From: Cryptomeria japonica
Taxonomy: Eukaryota > Streptophyta > Pinopsida > Cupressales > Cupressaceae
Assembly (NCBI RefSeq): GCF_030272615.1
Contig: NC_081415.1
Span: forward strand, 510,279,873 to 510,343,872
Reading direction: 5' to 3'
Length of the DNA: 64,000 bases
Numbering within the stretch: position 1 is the first letter of the stretch; every line of letters starts with the position of its first letter. The notes below the pieces were generated by a model that was not told the DNA's origin, did no database searches, and was given only the letters and a program-made list of their open reading frames with translations. Below are positions 24,075 through 35,775 of the stretch, piece by piece. A program made the translations under genes and the position numbers.

Positions 24075-25192
24075 TGTTGGCTTGATGATGATTGTAATTT
24101 ATTTATCACTTGTTGTCATTGATGAAACACTCTCTCACACACATATGATTACATTGACTACCAGTGTAACTTCAATTGACTTACACTATTAACCAGTATG
24201 TTTAAGGTCTATCTCTAACTGGTACTCTATGTCAACCGGTATGTGCTTAAGAGATAAACTGTGGCTACACTAAGTCGGAATCAAATGAAGATGAAGATGA
24301 AGATGGAGATCAAGCGGAAGATTCCAGGACAAGGGATCACATATTTTGTTCCAACCGGTATTGACTGTTCTAACCAGTATCTGATTTTGTGATGAGTTAC
24401 CAACACCGATTTCCTGGTGATCATTTTTGTGATGAGTTATGATTACTCATCTAGATAAAATGCACCTAGGAAATTGTGTTTTGATTTCCTTAGGCCGACA
24501 TAATATTTGAATGTCTATATTAAGACATCTTAGTGAATCATTTGAAACTGATAGTGATAGAGAGGAGATTATACGCATATTGATATGCATAAAGAGTGAA
24601 ATTTTGTTGAAGAGCGATAAGTGTTAAGATGAAGAGTAGTGTTGAATGTACTTAGAATGACCTGATCAAGCAAATATTGTGCTACTCAGAACATATCAAG
24701 CCATTCTTGTTGTTTTCTAATCATTACAACAGAATCAAATCCCCTAACCGGGTAAGCTCTAACAAGCTTCATTGTACAAATCCTCTAACAAGGTGATCCA
24801 TTAGTTCGGATTCTCAAATCCTCCAGTGAGGTTACTCCTAACAGGGTAGTACTCTTAACAGGGTATAAGCTTCTAATCAAGCTTGGGATCTCTAACAAGA
24901 TTCGCTCCTAGCAGAGCACTTTGTAAGATCTTAACCGGTCAGTTATCTATTGTTGCAGATAGTTAACTTGTGAGTTCCATCTCACCGTGGTTTTTACCTA
25001 TTTGGGTTTTCCACGTATAAACACTTGTGTTATGGTGGATGTTTTACTTTTTGTGGATGTTGTTATATCATTTTGGATAGCATGCATTTTGTTTAAATGC
25101 TTGATTAAGTTCATCTACCCGTTAGTGTTTGAAGTAGTGTTTTATTTGGTGTCACTGATTCACCCCCCTCTCAGTGCTTTTCAAGTCCATCA
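24075..25192 (+). repeat. 3' LTR of the Copia-like element
   Basis: 1118 bp, TGTTGGC to CCATCA, followed by the TGAAT target copy at 25193-25197. It matches 17771-18887 throughout, with scattered substitutions and no large indel. Confidence 0.95.
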
Positions 25193-26060
25193 TGAATCTC
25201 ATACAACTTTTAAAACTTCGCTTCCAAACTATGAGAAGGGTGAATCATCAACAACAAATAATGGTAAGGGTAAAACAAAGGTAAACTACGCTCATACATA
25301 TGATAAGGTGGTAAATGTGATTGTAGTTAAAGAAAAGAAAAATCAAGAACTTGCTCATGCTATCACAAGAAGAAAATAAAAATTTGTTTTGCTAGGTCCC
25401 ACCACTTACATATCATCCACTACAAAATAATATAATCTAGTGGAGCAATTACAAAAAACGTCCATGCAAATATCCATCTTCAAAATTTTAAAGCTTTCAC
25501 CTGCACACAAAGAAATTATTGAATGAGCATTAGTAGATACAATAGTATCTAAAGATCTTGATAGAGATCAATTCCAAACCATGGTAGAACACCTCACAAC
25601 CCCTCACTACCTATCATTCACTGAAGAAGATGACATTTCCTTGCAACATCCCCATAATGCTCACTTGCATATCAAAGTCATCATTCATAAGACGTGAGTT
25701 AAACATTTCCTAATAGATGGAGGAGATAGCTTAAACATTTTCTCATTGAGTCTTGTTTGTGCTCTAGGCTATTCAAAAGATGTAGTTGATCCCCAGAAAA
25801 AGATCACCATCAAAGCCTATGATGAAGAAGAGTGTTCCTCTAAAGGAATTGTGATGTTACCCATCAGAGTGGGACCTTTACAGAAAGACACAGCATGCCA
25901 AGTTCTAGACTTGGACTTATCATACAACATAATCTTGGGGAGACCTTGGATACATGACATTCAATTTGTTCCATCCACTCATTAGTGCCTAAAATTTCCC
26001 TACAATGGGCAGGAAATCACGATCTCAGTAGATTCAAATCCATTTCAGTACTGTGGTAAT
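25193..26060 (+). pseudogene. pol: Tat gag C-terminus and aspartic protease (decayed)
   Basis: After the Copia-like insertion the Tat frame continues. A Lys-rich linker (HTYDKVVNVIVVKEKKNQEL) leads to the protease, whose active-site region reads FLIDGGDSLNIFS (about 25707-25746). DGG replaces the common DTG/DSG, a substitution usual in this plant lineage. The protease ends with SYNIILGRPWIHDI (about 25921-25962), the conserved ILGRPWL-type strand. In-frame stops occur near 25377, 25525 and 25695, and at 25983-25985. It would cut the polyprotein inside the particle; this copy cannot. Confidence 0.88.
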
Positions 26061-26310
26061 CTCAAACCAGTTCAAGAAGTCATTGTTCCTCATAATAGGG
26101 AGGCATCATCTTCAAAAACACAATCCAAAGAAAAATCATTTGCCTCAATTTTATCAAGTATGGAGAAACAAATGCAGCTAAGAGATCGTGAGAATGGAGA
26201 GTATTCAATATCACAACTACCACTCTCTCCTAAGTCCTATGGAAAACCATCAAACTCTAAACAACAACCAATTGTGAAACATCTTCCAATATTTGATGGA
26301 GTATTTGTGA

Positions 26311-26595
26311 GTGTTGGGACCTTATCAGAGGAAACATAAGACAAAGATATACTGCAGTGGCTATAAAAGGATGAAGAAGTCCAACAAAAGATCAACAATG
26401 TCCGCATACCTACAGAAAAGTATGGAAAAGGATTTAACATTCTTAGAAAAAATGGGATACACTAGAATAGACCCTATAGGAAAAAGAAAAGAAGGTATCG
26501 CAGAACCTATCCAACCTTACACTCAGCAGGCTACAGACAAAGCAGGCCTAGGGTATGGACAAGTTACTCTACCAGAAGACACATATTCTAGCTAA
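26311..26595 (+). pseudogene. pol: G-patch-like segment of Tat pol
   Basis: The segment FLEKMGYTRIDPIGKRKEGI, then AEPIQPYTQQATDKAGLGYG (about 26441-26562), fits the glycine-patch found between protease and RT in some plant Gypsy elements. Two of the expected glycines are changed (R and D in YTRID). The frame differs from the protease frame upstream, showing a frameshift between 25985 and 26311. The role in the element is unknown; G-patches bind RNA or activate helicases in other proteins. Confidence 0.65.
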
Positions 26596-27566
26596 CAACA
26601 AGAAGAATATGAAAATAGACAAGAATAACTTAAAATTGAAAGGGAAGAAGCATCAGCCAAGCAACAAGCTCAAGAAAATATAAAATGGTAAACGAAGCAA
26701 GCTTCAAATCAACAGGAAAAACAAACTAAAAGCACCTCCCAAGCAACATTAACTATCAATCAAATCAAGAACAACTCTAGTACTACTCAAGGAGAACTCA
26801 TAGCAAGGTCAACAGAACTCAATCTTAGTCCAAAAGAGGTTGAATATGAAAGAAGAAAAGATATAGCAAGAAAAGAAGAAGAAACAAATCAAACACTATA
26901 TGAAAAAAGTTGTAGATTGCAAGCTGCAAGTGAGACAGATTCTAATGAATGGGAATGGGATTCCTATCACTCTGAAGAATCAGCTGAAGAAAATTGCTTT
27001 GAAGAAGGTGTAGGAGTTGATGTAGTTCACACGTATGTAGGGCAAATGTTAGGAACTAGCCCACTTGAATTAGAATCAAATTCGGCTGACTTGGACTTAA
27101 TCGAGGATGATCAAGAGCTCCTTGTGAGAGGTCATTTTGATGAGAGTACCGTTCTAGACATTGACATACATATCAAAAACTTTGACACATCTATCATTAC
27201 CCTTGATATCCTCAAAACATCTCAGCCTAATGACCCCTTACCTCTAATCCACCTTGAACTAATTGATTGGGAAAATGAAAGACATACTACCATTGATACC
27301 TTTCCTAATGACCATGTCATATCTGTATATCTTAATGCAATCAAACTCGTAACAACTTTCACTAGAAATTTAAACAACTCATCTTCCAGTCAAGTGGGTG
27401 CCAAATCTCCTAGTCGCAAAAGTGAAAATAAAGAAAACAATACTAGGTCTAATGTTGGACACCATTTCTTGGCAACATTAGAATAGGAAAAAGTTAAAAG
27501 AAAGGACACATTTAACAGTGAAAACCTCCTCGAGGTGCCATAAGATGGGAGATTTGACACTTTACC
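26596..27566 (+). pseudogene. pol: Acidic linker between protease and RT of Tat pol
   Basis: A Gln/Lys/Glu-rich stretch (26600-26910) is followed by an open frame at 26917-27486 (189 codons) that is strongly acidic (NEWEWDSYHSEESAEENCFE, LDLIEDDQELL). No catalytic motif is seen. It is in the same frame as the G-patch segment, so it is the normal spacer of this polyprotein and not a separate gene. Confidence 0.7.
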
Positions 27567-27567
27567 T

Positions 27568-28543
27568 ATGCACTATCAAGAAAGGTCATCCATTTTGATC
27601 GAACCAACAGAGGCAGTTAACATTGGGACAACAGAGCAACCAAAGATTCTCCATCCACCAACTTATCTGTCAGTAAGAAATGCAACAATATATGGAATTC
27701 TTCAAATGATGGCAAATCAATTTTGCCTGGTCATATGCAGACATGCTAGGGTTGGATCCAGAGCTTATTATGCATCAATTAAATCTCAATCCAGGAGCCA
27801 AACTAGTTAAACATAAATTAAGAAAAATGCATCCACATATTGCTCTTCTAGTCAAAGTAGAACTAAAGAAATTACTGGATGTCGAACTCATCATCCCTAT
27901 AGCATATTCTCAATGGGTATCCAACATCATTCCTATTTCCAAAACAGATAAAAGTATCAGAATATGCACATAATTCAGAGATCTGAATAATGCATGAACA
28001 AAGGATGACTTTCCTTTGCCTAACATTGACATCATTGTAGATTTAAATACTGGACACTCCATGTTTTTTCTAATGGACAGTTTCTCCGGATACAATCAAA
28101 TTAAAATAGCACCTGAAGATCAAGAAAAGTCGACTTTCACATGTCCATGGGGTACTTTCTATTGGAACGTCATGCCTTTTGGACTAAAGAACACAGGTGC
28201 TACATATCAAAGAGCTATGACAATGATATTCCATGACATGATGCATAAATTCATGTAAGATTATGTGGATGATATTGGCCAAATCATACAACAGAGAAGA
28301 CCATATAGGAATACTAGAAAAATATTTGACAAGTTAGAAAAGTATAAGCTACGGCTCAATCCCAAGAAATGTTCCTTTGGTGTCACTTCAGGAAAGCTAT
28401 TGGGATACATTGTTTCAGCTAGAGGTATCGAAGTAGATCCAGCTAAGGTAAAAGGAATCATGGAAATGGCATCTCCTCAGTATATCAGTCAACTAAGATC
28501 ACTTCAAGTAAGACTACAGTCAATCAGAAGATTTGTTGCTTAG
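27568..28543 (+). pseudogene. pol: Tat reverse transcriptase
   Basis: RT copies the element RNA into DNA. Recognisable blocks are LLDVELIIPIAYSQWVSNII (about 27878), FRDLNNA and DDFPLPNIDIIVD (27977-28036), FFLMDSFSGYNQIKIAPED (28064-28120), TFTCPWGTFYWNVMPFGLKN (28133-28192), the catalytic YVDD (28262-28273), and KKCSFGVTSGKLLGYIVSARG (28365-28427). A frameshift lies near 27740, and stops occur near 27971, 27994 and 28256. The order before RNase H and the FCG/MPFG-type motif place it in Ty3/Gypsy. Confidence 0.94.
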
Positions 28544-29083
28544 TTAGCTGATAAATGCCAATCATTTACTCATCTATTGCATAAAAATGTTACTTTTAGG
28601 TGGGACCATCAATACAAGGACGCATTCAATAAGATCAAGGCCTATCTCATGCAATGACCCATTCTAATATCACCAATTCTAGGAAAGCTATTGTTACTCT
28701 ATGTATCAGCCACTGACGTATCATTAGGAGTTATGCTCGCACAACGGGATAATGAAGGAAAAGAATGAGCCATCTACTACATTAGCAGAACATTAGTAGG
28801 ATATGAGATCAACTATTCACCAATAGAAAAATCATGCTTGGCGGTAGTTTTTGCTTCTCAAAAATTGAGACACTATCTACTATCTCACTCCATCAAGTTG
28901 ATTGCTAAAATTGATCCATTGAAGTATTTGCTCAACAAGGCAACATTAATAGGAAGATTAGCAAAATGGATCATGATTCTAAGTGAGTTTGATATTGAGT
29001 ATGTAGACAAAAAAGCTATAAAGGGGCAATTCATTACAGACCAACTAGCAGAGGCACCACTTCAAGATGATCGTCCTTTATAG
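28544..29083 (+). pseudogene. pol: Tat RNase H (first, Gypsy type)
   Basis: This would degrade the RNA template strand. Same frame as RT. Blocks include FRWDHQYKDAFNKIKAYL (about 28598), a LLLYVSATDVSLGVMLAQRD catalytic-Asp region (28688-28747), the YYISRTLVGYEINYSPIEKS strand (28777-28836), and the tether KLRHYLLSHSIKLIAKIDPLKYLL (28862-28933). In-frame stops lie at 28541, 28655 and 28766, with TAG at 29081. Confidence 0.9.
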
Positions 29084-29098
29084 ATTGAGTTTCCCGAT

Positions 29099-29520
29099 GC
29101 TGATATCCTAATGATCACCACAAAAACATGGCAATTATACTTTGATGGTTCATATACACAACATGAATCAGGAGAACGTATTCTATTCATCACACCACAA
29201 GGTCATACAATTCCAAAAGCGTACAAATTACTTTTCCATGCACCAACAATACAACATAATATGAAGCTTTGGTTACAAGTATCAAAATGGCTATAGAATG
29301 GAACATTACACAACTTCAAGTCTTTGGAGATTCTTAGCTCATCATCAATCAAATCAATGAAGATTATCAAACAAAGGATGAAAAGTTAATGCCTTATAAG
29401 AAGATGGTTGATGATGTCAAGAAATATTTTGTAGAAATAACTTTTCAACAGATTCCAAGAAATGACAACAAAGCGGTAGATGCCATGGCAACACTTGCTT
29501 CTCTACTTCAGACACGGGAA
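29099..29520 (+). pseudogene. pol: Tat second RNase H (archaeal type)
   Basis: A second RNase H follows the first: WQLYFDGSYTQHESGERILF (about 29129-29188) with its catalytic Asp, then after a frameshift near 29295 the strand LQVFGDS (29316-29336), and finally FQQIPRNDNKAVDAMATLAS (29444-29503), whose Asp-rich end matches the family. Tandem RNase H domains mark the plant Tat/Ogre branch of Ty3/Gypsy. Confidence 0.88.
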
Positions 29521-30168
29521 AATCAAGAGCATTATGAATTCATAGTGGAAGAGTTGTTTTACCCTGCACATAATTGTCCTGATTCCCAAACTATTTGTCA
29601 CCTTGTTGGGCATGACTCGTCCCGCTATGGCCAAACTTACACATACTTGAAAGATAATATCCTCCCTCCTGACTTATCCAAAAACCAAAAGAGAAACTTT
29701 ATCCATCAATCTTCCCATTATACTCTTGTCGTGGATACCCTTTTTAAATGAGGTTTGGATGGTACTCTTTTAAGATGTCTCAAACAAGAAGAATTTGAGA
29801 AGGACTTACATGAAGTCCATAATGGCATTTGTGGCACTCATTCAAGTGGTCTTACCCTTTCAAAAACAATCATACACTTGGGCTATTATTGGCCAACTAT
29901 GGAACAAGATTCTTTTCAGATAGCTAAAACATGCAAACAATGTCAGATCCATCGAAATTTGATTCATGCACCAGGACAAGAACTTCATGCTTTGGAAACA
30001 TCTTGGCCTTTCTACCAATGGAGTCTTGATCTAGTAGGAAAGATAAATCCTTCTTCATCAATTAGTCACAAATTCATCCTTGTAGCTATGGAATATTTCA
30101 CAAAATGGATTGAGGCAGTACCTCTCATCAATATCACAGGAAAACAAATTGCTCACCAGACGTTCTAA
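29521..30168 (+). pseudogene. pol: Tat integrase, truncated
   Basis: The zinc-binding domain is present: HNGICGTHSSG, then CKQCQIH (about 29818-29952). The core starts with SLDLVGKINPSSSISHKFIL (about 30024-30084), carrying the first catalytic Asp, and WIEAVPLINITGKQIAHQTF. It then ends at a TAA at 30166-30168, before the second Asp and Glu of the DDE triad and any C-terminal domain. About 400 bp of non-coding sequence separates it from the 3' LTR, so this is a deletion and not a reading problem. The copy could not integrate by itself. Confidence 0.9.
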
Positions 30169-30570
30169 TCAAGTCTTATACATGATATATCGTTCATGAA
30201 ACCAGACATTTTGATCATCTTTTTCTTATACAGGAGGTATCATTCCTGAAACCAGACTGAATCTCAATCTTATCAATCTAATCAATCAAGCTATATCAAT
30301 CATCGAGAACCGCATTACCATAATCAAAGAACTCCCACTTTCATCAAACACAGTTACAAAACTTGAATAATTTCTAATCAGGATATCAATTTCACAAGCA
30401 TTCACACACTCCAAAGGTCAATTATCTCAATTAATCTCCCCAGGGGGCATCATCGTACCACAATTTATCAATCAATGTCTGGGGAATCCTATCGAACCAA
30501 TATCATCATCAAAATGAGATTATTCTTTGAATCAACGCATCATCACACCTCGCTTCAAAGAGGGGCAAAA
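30169..30570 (+). other. Tat 3' untranslated region and polypurine tract
   Basis: Non-coding, with a partial repeat of CATTCCTGAAACCAGAC / GTTCATGAAACCAGAC (about 30192 and 30240). It ends in AAAGAGGGGCAAAA (30557-30570), the polypurine tract immediately before the 3' LTR start TGTATACACC. Confidence 0.8.
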
Positions 30571-31451
30571 TGTATACACCTAAAAATGGTCTCAAGATAA
30601 TTAATTAAATAAGTAATTATTTAATTAATCCCCCTTCCTAATTTAATTGAATTCACTAGCAATTTGATTAAATTCTCCCTTTCATCTACTTATTAATAAA
30701 TCTAAGGATTTATTTAATAGGTTCATTTCAATGGTCCCCTTTGATTAATTAATCCAAATTAATTTATCCTCCCCCCATTCAGTAAATTCTTCTAATCCCC
30801 TAATTAATTAAAACAAATCAATTTATGAGTTGTTGAAAATTAATTAGTTTTTTCTTATTATTTGAATTTTTAAATTCAAATTACCCACATGCCTCCTAAC
30901 TTCTAACTAGCTAGCCTAACCATCCCTCTAACCTAACCCATTCCACCTAACCTTGGGTTTGCCTAACCCTATCCTATCTTGCACATCCTAACCTCCTTAT
31001 CCTAACCTCCTATGGTGTGGATATTCTTCCCTTGAGACACATGGCACTTTAGCCACATGTCTCCTCTCTTGGACACTTGCCCTCTTATGAGAAAGACTCC
31101 TTGATACTTGTCACCATAGAGATGACAAGTGTCCCTTCCTCCAACCTCTTCTCCAACCTCCTCCAATTTCACCCTTGATATCTTCAGACTCAATTTTGAC
31201 CGTTGATTCCTACCATCTCACCCCTGGCCTTGGAAATCTTATAAATATTCCCCATTTTGGAGCACAAAGGATCTTATCTCATTTTCATCTGAGGCATTGT
31301 TACTATAGACATATCATTTGAGCATTGCTATTATAGGAAATTGCATTAGCTTAATTTGATCATTTTATAGCATAATTGTTGAATCATGTAGCTTAATCAA
31401 TATTTTTTCTTGCTTAATTGCATCATGATCATAGCTTAACCATAGCTTAAT
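30571..31451 (+). repeat. 3' LTR of Tat element, truncated
   Basis: It matches the first ~880 bp of 12900-14076, then stops around TTAATTGCTTTCATG, where sequence switches to the outer Family A LTR (equivalent to 7095 onward). The ~10-bp string TGCTTTCATG at the join also occurs in the outer LTR, consistent with a microhomology deletion that removed the Tat LTR end, any remaining outer internal region and the first ~137 bp of the outer 3' LTR. Confidence 0.85.
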
Positions 31452-33097
31452 TGCTTTCATGCAACATTTTAGTACTTATGATTAATATCATTTTTATGGA
31501 TTATTGTCATGGACTAACACTTTTACTTTATATGTGTGATGTGTTATTTATATGTTACGTGTTTGCAAGTGTATGGGATGCGAGGGGATGATTTTCCTTC
31601 ACTCACCCCGGTGAGACAGGAAATGCCATGATTCTCCTTCATTAGTGTGCATGCCATATCCGTTTATATATTTGTCTATATGCATGTGTGATTCGTTGAT
31701 GCAGGACATTGCAGGTACAAGTACCGGGTAGGTACGGGGTATCGACTCCACCTGGTTTCACAGGTTTGAGCATACCTTATTTGTCTAATGGGAGTGGAGG
31801 AGATAGTGGTTGGACCCTAAGTTGACCCGCAGTCACACTCATGTGAGTGTTGTTAGTCGGTCATCTTTCCCGTTTGATCAGTATGCGAGTCATGGTGCTT
31901 TAGTATTTTCATTTTGTGAGTTGTCGTTTGATCATTCCTCGTTTTACATGCTTCCGATTATTTGAATAGTTATTAAAATTGAGTGAATGATGTTATTTGT
32001 GTTGGCATAATTAGTTATTTAAATATGCTCTTGAGTTTATTGATTTAATTAAATAAATGAGTTTCTAAATTTAAATGGTTAAATTTGCTTAATATATTGT
32101 GTTAAAGTTGTATTAAAATATTAGAAAAAGAAACAAGTATATGCTTTAGTATTTAAATTTCAAATGCTTATGTTGAAATAAAATCTCTTGGGAAAAAGAA
32201 AATGTAAAATAAATAAAAGCATTTCCCCTTTTCCTTTCTATTTAACTTTTGGATTTTATTTGTTGAAAAGAATCATTCCATGGAAAAAGGTAAATCAGAT
32301 TTCTTTACTTTTTAAAATAGTTTTATTCTGATTGGTTGGAAAAACTTTTCAACCTAAACGTTTAGGTTGAAATATTTTTGGATATATGGCCTGTGAGTTT
32401 GCGGGAATGAGAGGAATTGTTTTTTAATGCAAATTGGAAAATCCATTTGGAAGAAGGAATTTGGATTGGAAAATTTGGTTGCAAGGTTGAAGCTCTTCCA
32501 CAAATTACTTCCTGGATTGCTTTGAAGGTTGGATAGTCTCTTCCTTTGTTTTAGTAAAATTTTTAGAATGCTCCTCTTTCTTCCTGTGTGTTTGTTTTGA
32601 AATTTTGAAATATTGTTGGAAGTTTGTTTGGATATAGAGTAGTTTGTTATGGGATTCAATGATTTTTTAAAAAAAATTTGTTTTGTTAAAAGTTTTTCCA
32701 ATCTCCTTTTTGGCTGTGTGTTTTCTATTTCATGCATAAAATTTAGTTTGTGATCATTTCTTCCATTTGCGTTGTATGGATGGAATTGATTTTCTGAGTT
32801 TTTACAAGTTTTGATTTGTGCATATTTGGGGGTTATGCTAGTAAAATTTTGCCCTCTTTATGTTATCCAAAGAAAATTCTTCCTGAGTGTTTAAAAAAAA
32901 ATTGAAGAAATTGATCTAAATCTTTCCTCTATTTCTGTTATTTACAATTTATATTTTGCCCAGATTTTAATTTGGGGCTCTCTGTTTTGTCACAAAGATT
33001 TTGTAGAAAAATGAAATTTTTACCTGTAGTTTTTTAATGTTTTCTTTGTATTTAGATTTTAAAAAATAAATATAAATAAAAAACTAAATTATTTTTT

Positions 33098-33330
33098 TTT
33101 GGGTTGCATGGCGGGGCGCTGGGCTCGACCCAACCACGCACCCAGCAGTCGCACTGCTACCTCATACATGTGGCAGCAGACGGAGATGCTACCACATGTA
33201 TGTGGTAGTAGCGTAGCGGCTTCGCTGCTACCACATATGTGGTAGTAGTTCAACGTTGCTACCACATATATGTGGTAGCAGGCAAAGCTGCTGCTACCAC
33301 ATAGCAGCGGTGGGTCGTGGGCCCCACCAT
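33098..33330. repeat. Hairpin cassette of the 3' LTR
   Basis: Palindromic units at 33157-33176, 33189-33208, 33228-33245 and 33259-33278 (CTACCACATRTATGTGGTAG type), with a fifth degenerate one near 33290. A GGGTTG...GACCCAACCAC stem sits in front and GTGGGCCCCACC behind. It is the counterpart of 8820-9240 but not identical in unit order. Confidence 0.9.
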
Positions 33331-34167
33331 TCTTGCCTTTTCTTTTTTAATTTTTTAATTTATTATTTTTATATATATTAAAAAAATAAAATAAAATAAT
33401 ATTCTACTTTGTGTTTTGTAATGGTTAATATTTAATAATAATATAATTTTAGCATTTTGATTAAGTATTAATAGTTAATAATTATTATTATATATAGTAG
33501 TTTTTATCAATTTATTAATAGTCTAATAAAATGGTTAAGATTGTAAATTAAACAATACCTTTAGATTAAATGTGCTATTATTTTGGGGTGATTGTTCATT
33601 TAATCATTGTGATTTTTGCCGGTTCAAGTTAAAAGGAGTAAATTGAGTATTAAAATTAGTTAGATTTCTAGTCCTATCAGTGCAATGATGACTTGAATTT
33701 CTTGTAGTTTTCATGGTGAAGTTTTGTTTAATTTAAATGATGAAATTGCAAGTATATGTGATGTTGTTCTTTTCAAAGATTGACTGTGTTGGGACTTAGT
33801 GAATTTAGTTTTTCTTGCAAGGGGTTTAATTGGTTGTTATTGTAATACCCCTCCTTGATCAGACTCTTTTTTTATTTTTTTGATTGACTTCAGTGGAATA
33901 TTATTGTATATTGATTCAAATTTTATGCGATGTTATTTCATGCTTTATCTGGATTTGTGGTGTACGATATTATGCAGTATCTCAGTACTTATGATTAATG
34001 TTATTTTATGGATCATTATCATGGACTAACACTCTTACCTTATATGTGTGATGTGTTATTTATGTGTTGCGTATTTGCATTTGTATGGGATGCGAGGAGA
34101 TGATTTTCCTTCACTCACTCCGGTGAAACAGGGAACGTCAAGATTCTCCTTCATCGGTGTGCGTGTG

Positions 34168-34192
34168 TATATATATATATATATATATATAT
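34168..34192. repeat. (TA)n microsatellite
   Basis: About 12 TA units inside the Family A solo LTR. The outer LTRs have only TTTATATATTTGTC at this place. Confidence 0.95.
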
Positions 34193-35518
34193 GCACGTGT
34201 GGTTCTTTGGTACTAGACATTGCAGGTACAAGTACCGAGTAGGTACGGGGTATCGACTCCACCTGGTTTCACAGGTCTAAGCGTGCCTTATATGTTCGAT
34301 GGAAGTGGAGGAGATAGTTGTTGGACCCTAACTTGAGCTGCAGTTACACTCATGTGAGTGTTGTCAGTCTGTTGACTTTCCCGTCTAGTTGGTAAGTGAT
34401 TCATAGTGCTTTGGTTTGGTCATTTGTGAGTCGTCATTTGATCATTCTTTGTTTTGTGTGCTTTCGTTCATCTGTATGTTTATTTAATTGAATGGATGAT
34501 GCTATCTTATGTTGGCGTAATTAGTTAATTATTATGCTTTGAGATTATTGATCTAATTAAATTAATGATTTGCTAGATTAAATGGTTAAATGACTTATTT
34601 CATTTGGTAAAGTACATTAATATATATTGTGGAAGGAAATAAATAATTGCCTAGCCATTTAAATGATAAATGCTTATGTTGAAAGAAAGTATTTTGGAAA
34701 ATAGGAAATAAAATAACAAGCTTTTTTTTTTACCTTTCCATTTTACTTTTTCATTTTAATTGTTGGAAAAGAATTGTTTTTACTTTAAAAATTTTAAAAA
34801 TCTAATTGGATGGAAAAACTTTCAACCTAGAAAGTTTAGGTTGAAATATATTTTTCCATATATCCCTGGAAATTCACGGGAATAGGGGGCAAGAATTTTT
34901 GGAGAGAAATTTGGTAAATCATTCTAGAAGGAGGAACTGGAATTCGATTTGGGTTGCAAGGATTGGGATTCTTCCATCATTTTGCTTACTAGTTTGCTTC
35001 AAGGTTGGATAATCTCTTCTTGTTTTAAATTTAAATTTGAATTTTTCAGTTTGCTTCCCATGTGTTGAAATTATGAAAATCTCCTTGTAAATTCTTGTGG
35101 AATGGTTAGAATGGAAGAAAGAATGTTTGTGGCTGTTGATTTTGTGAATCCCAAATCATATGTTTACTTATAGGAAAGAAATGGTTCATTTCTCTATTTG
35201 TTGTATGTTGTGTTCTTGAAAATCAACTTCTCAGACTGCTCTTCTATTTGGAATAGAATGAATTGGATTTAGTTGTTGTGTGCTCCCTATTATCTTATTG
35301 CCCAATATTTGGGGTTCTTGTGTGATTATAGTTCACCATTTACCTTACTAGAAAATATCCATTTGAATTTTGGGTCTTGGCACTGTGTGTGTGTGCCCAT
35401 GAAATGATCTGGAAATGAATCATTTTTTTTATGTTTAAACATTTAGTATCTTGTGATTTTTAAAATACTTAAGAAGTAAGTTTTTTTTTTTTTAATCATT
35501 TTGGACTTTACCTTACCC

Positions 35519-35775
35519 CGTGGCGGGCTAGTCCCACCACGTGAGTCGATAGTGTCTGTTGCCCAAAGGTATCAGTACTACCGGTCGGCAATACTGCTAT
35601 GCGGTAGCAGTACTACCAATCGGTAGGGTTGTTACCGTTTGGTAGGACTGCTACCGGTTGGTAGCAGCGCTACCAGTCGGTAGACCTGCTATCGATCGGC
35701 AGCAGTACTACCGACAGGTAGTGTCTATAGCCTCGACAACGGCATTGCTGCGGGTTGGTCTCGACCCCCACGCAA
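35519..35775. repeat. Hairpin cassette of the solo LTR (CTACCGGTTGGTAG type)
   Basis: Tandem 14-bp near-palindromes CTACCnnnnGGTAG lie at 35613-35626, 35651-35664, 35670-35683 and 35708-35721, with more degenerate ones between. They are linked by GCAGTA / GCAGCG spacers. Stem-like GTGGCGGGCTAGTCCCACCACG precedes the array and GGTTGGTCTCGACCCCC follows. Unit sequence is different from the CACATATATGTG units in the outer LTRs, although position and layout match. Confidence 0.88.

Larger units (their letters stand above)
17771..25192 (+). mobile_element. Copia-like non-autonomous LTR element with a long novel ORF
   Basis: 7422 bp between TGAAT target copies at 17766-17770 and 25193-25197. The LTRs are 17771-18887 (1117 bp) and 24075-25192 (1118 bp), starting TGTTGGC and ending CCATCA. 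By eye they differ at roughly 5-6% of positions, so the insertion is not recent. A tRNA-Met type PBS follows the 5' LTR and a GGGGGAGA polypurine tract precedes the 3' LTR. Inside are a gag remnant with two zinc knuckles and a 1022-codon frame. No protease, integrase, reverse transcriptase or RNase H is present, so movement would have needed proteins from another element. Confidence 0.95.
12900..31451 (+). mobile_element. Tat-type Ty3/Gypsy retrotransposon, nested, 3' LTR truncated
   Basis: The LTRs start TGTATACA at 12900 and 30571. Between them lie a PBS, a long leader, gag, protease, a G-patch-like segment, reverse transcriptase, RNase H, a second (archaeal-type) RNase H and an integrase fragment, in Gypsy order. 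The dual RNase H is characteristic of the plant Tat lineage. The element interrupts the outer gag and is itself interrupted at 17771-25192. The 5' target copy is GCTGC (12895-12899); the 3' partner is lost because the 3' LTR is broken at about 31452. Stops and frameshifts throughout show it is dead. Confidence 0.92.
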
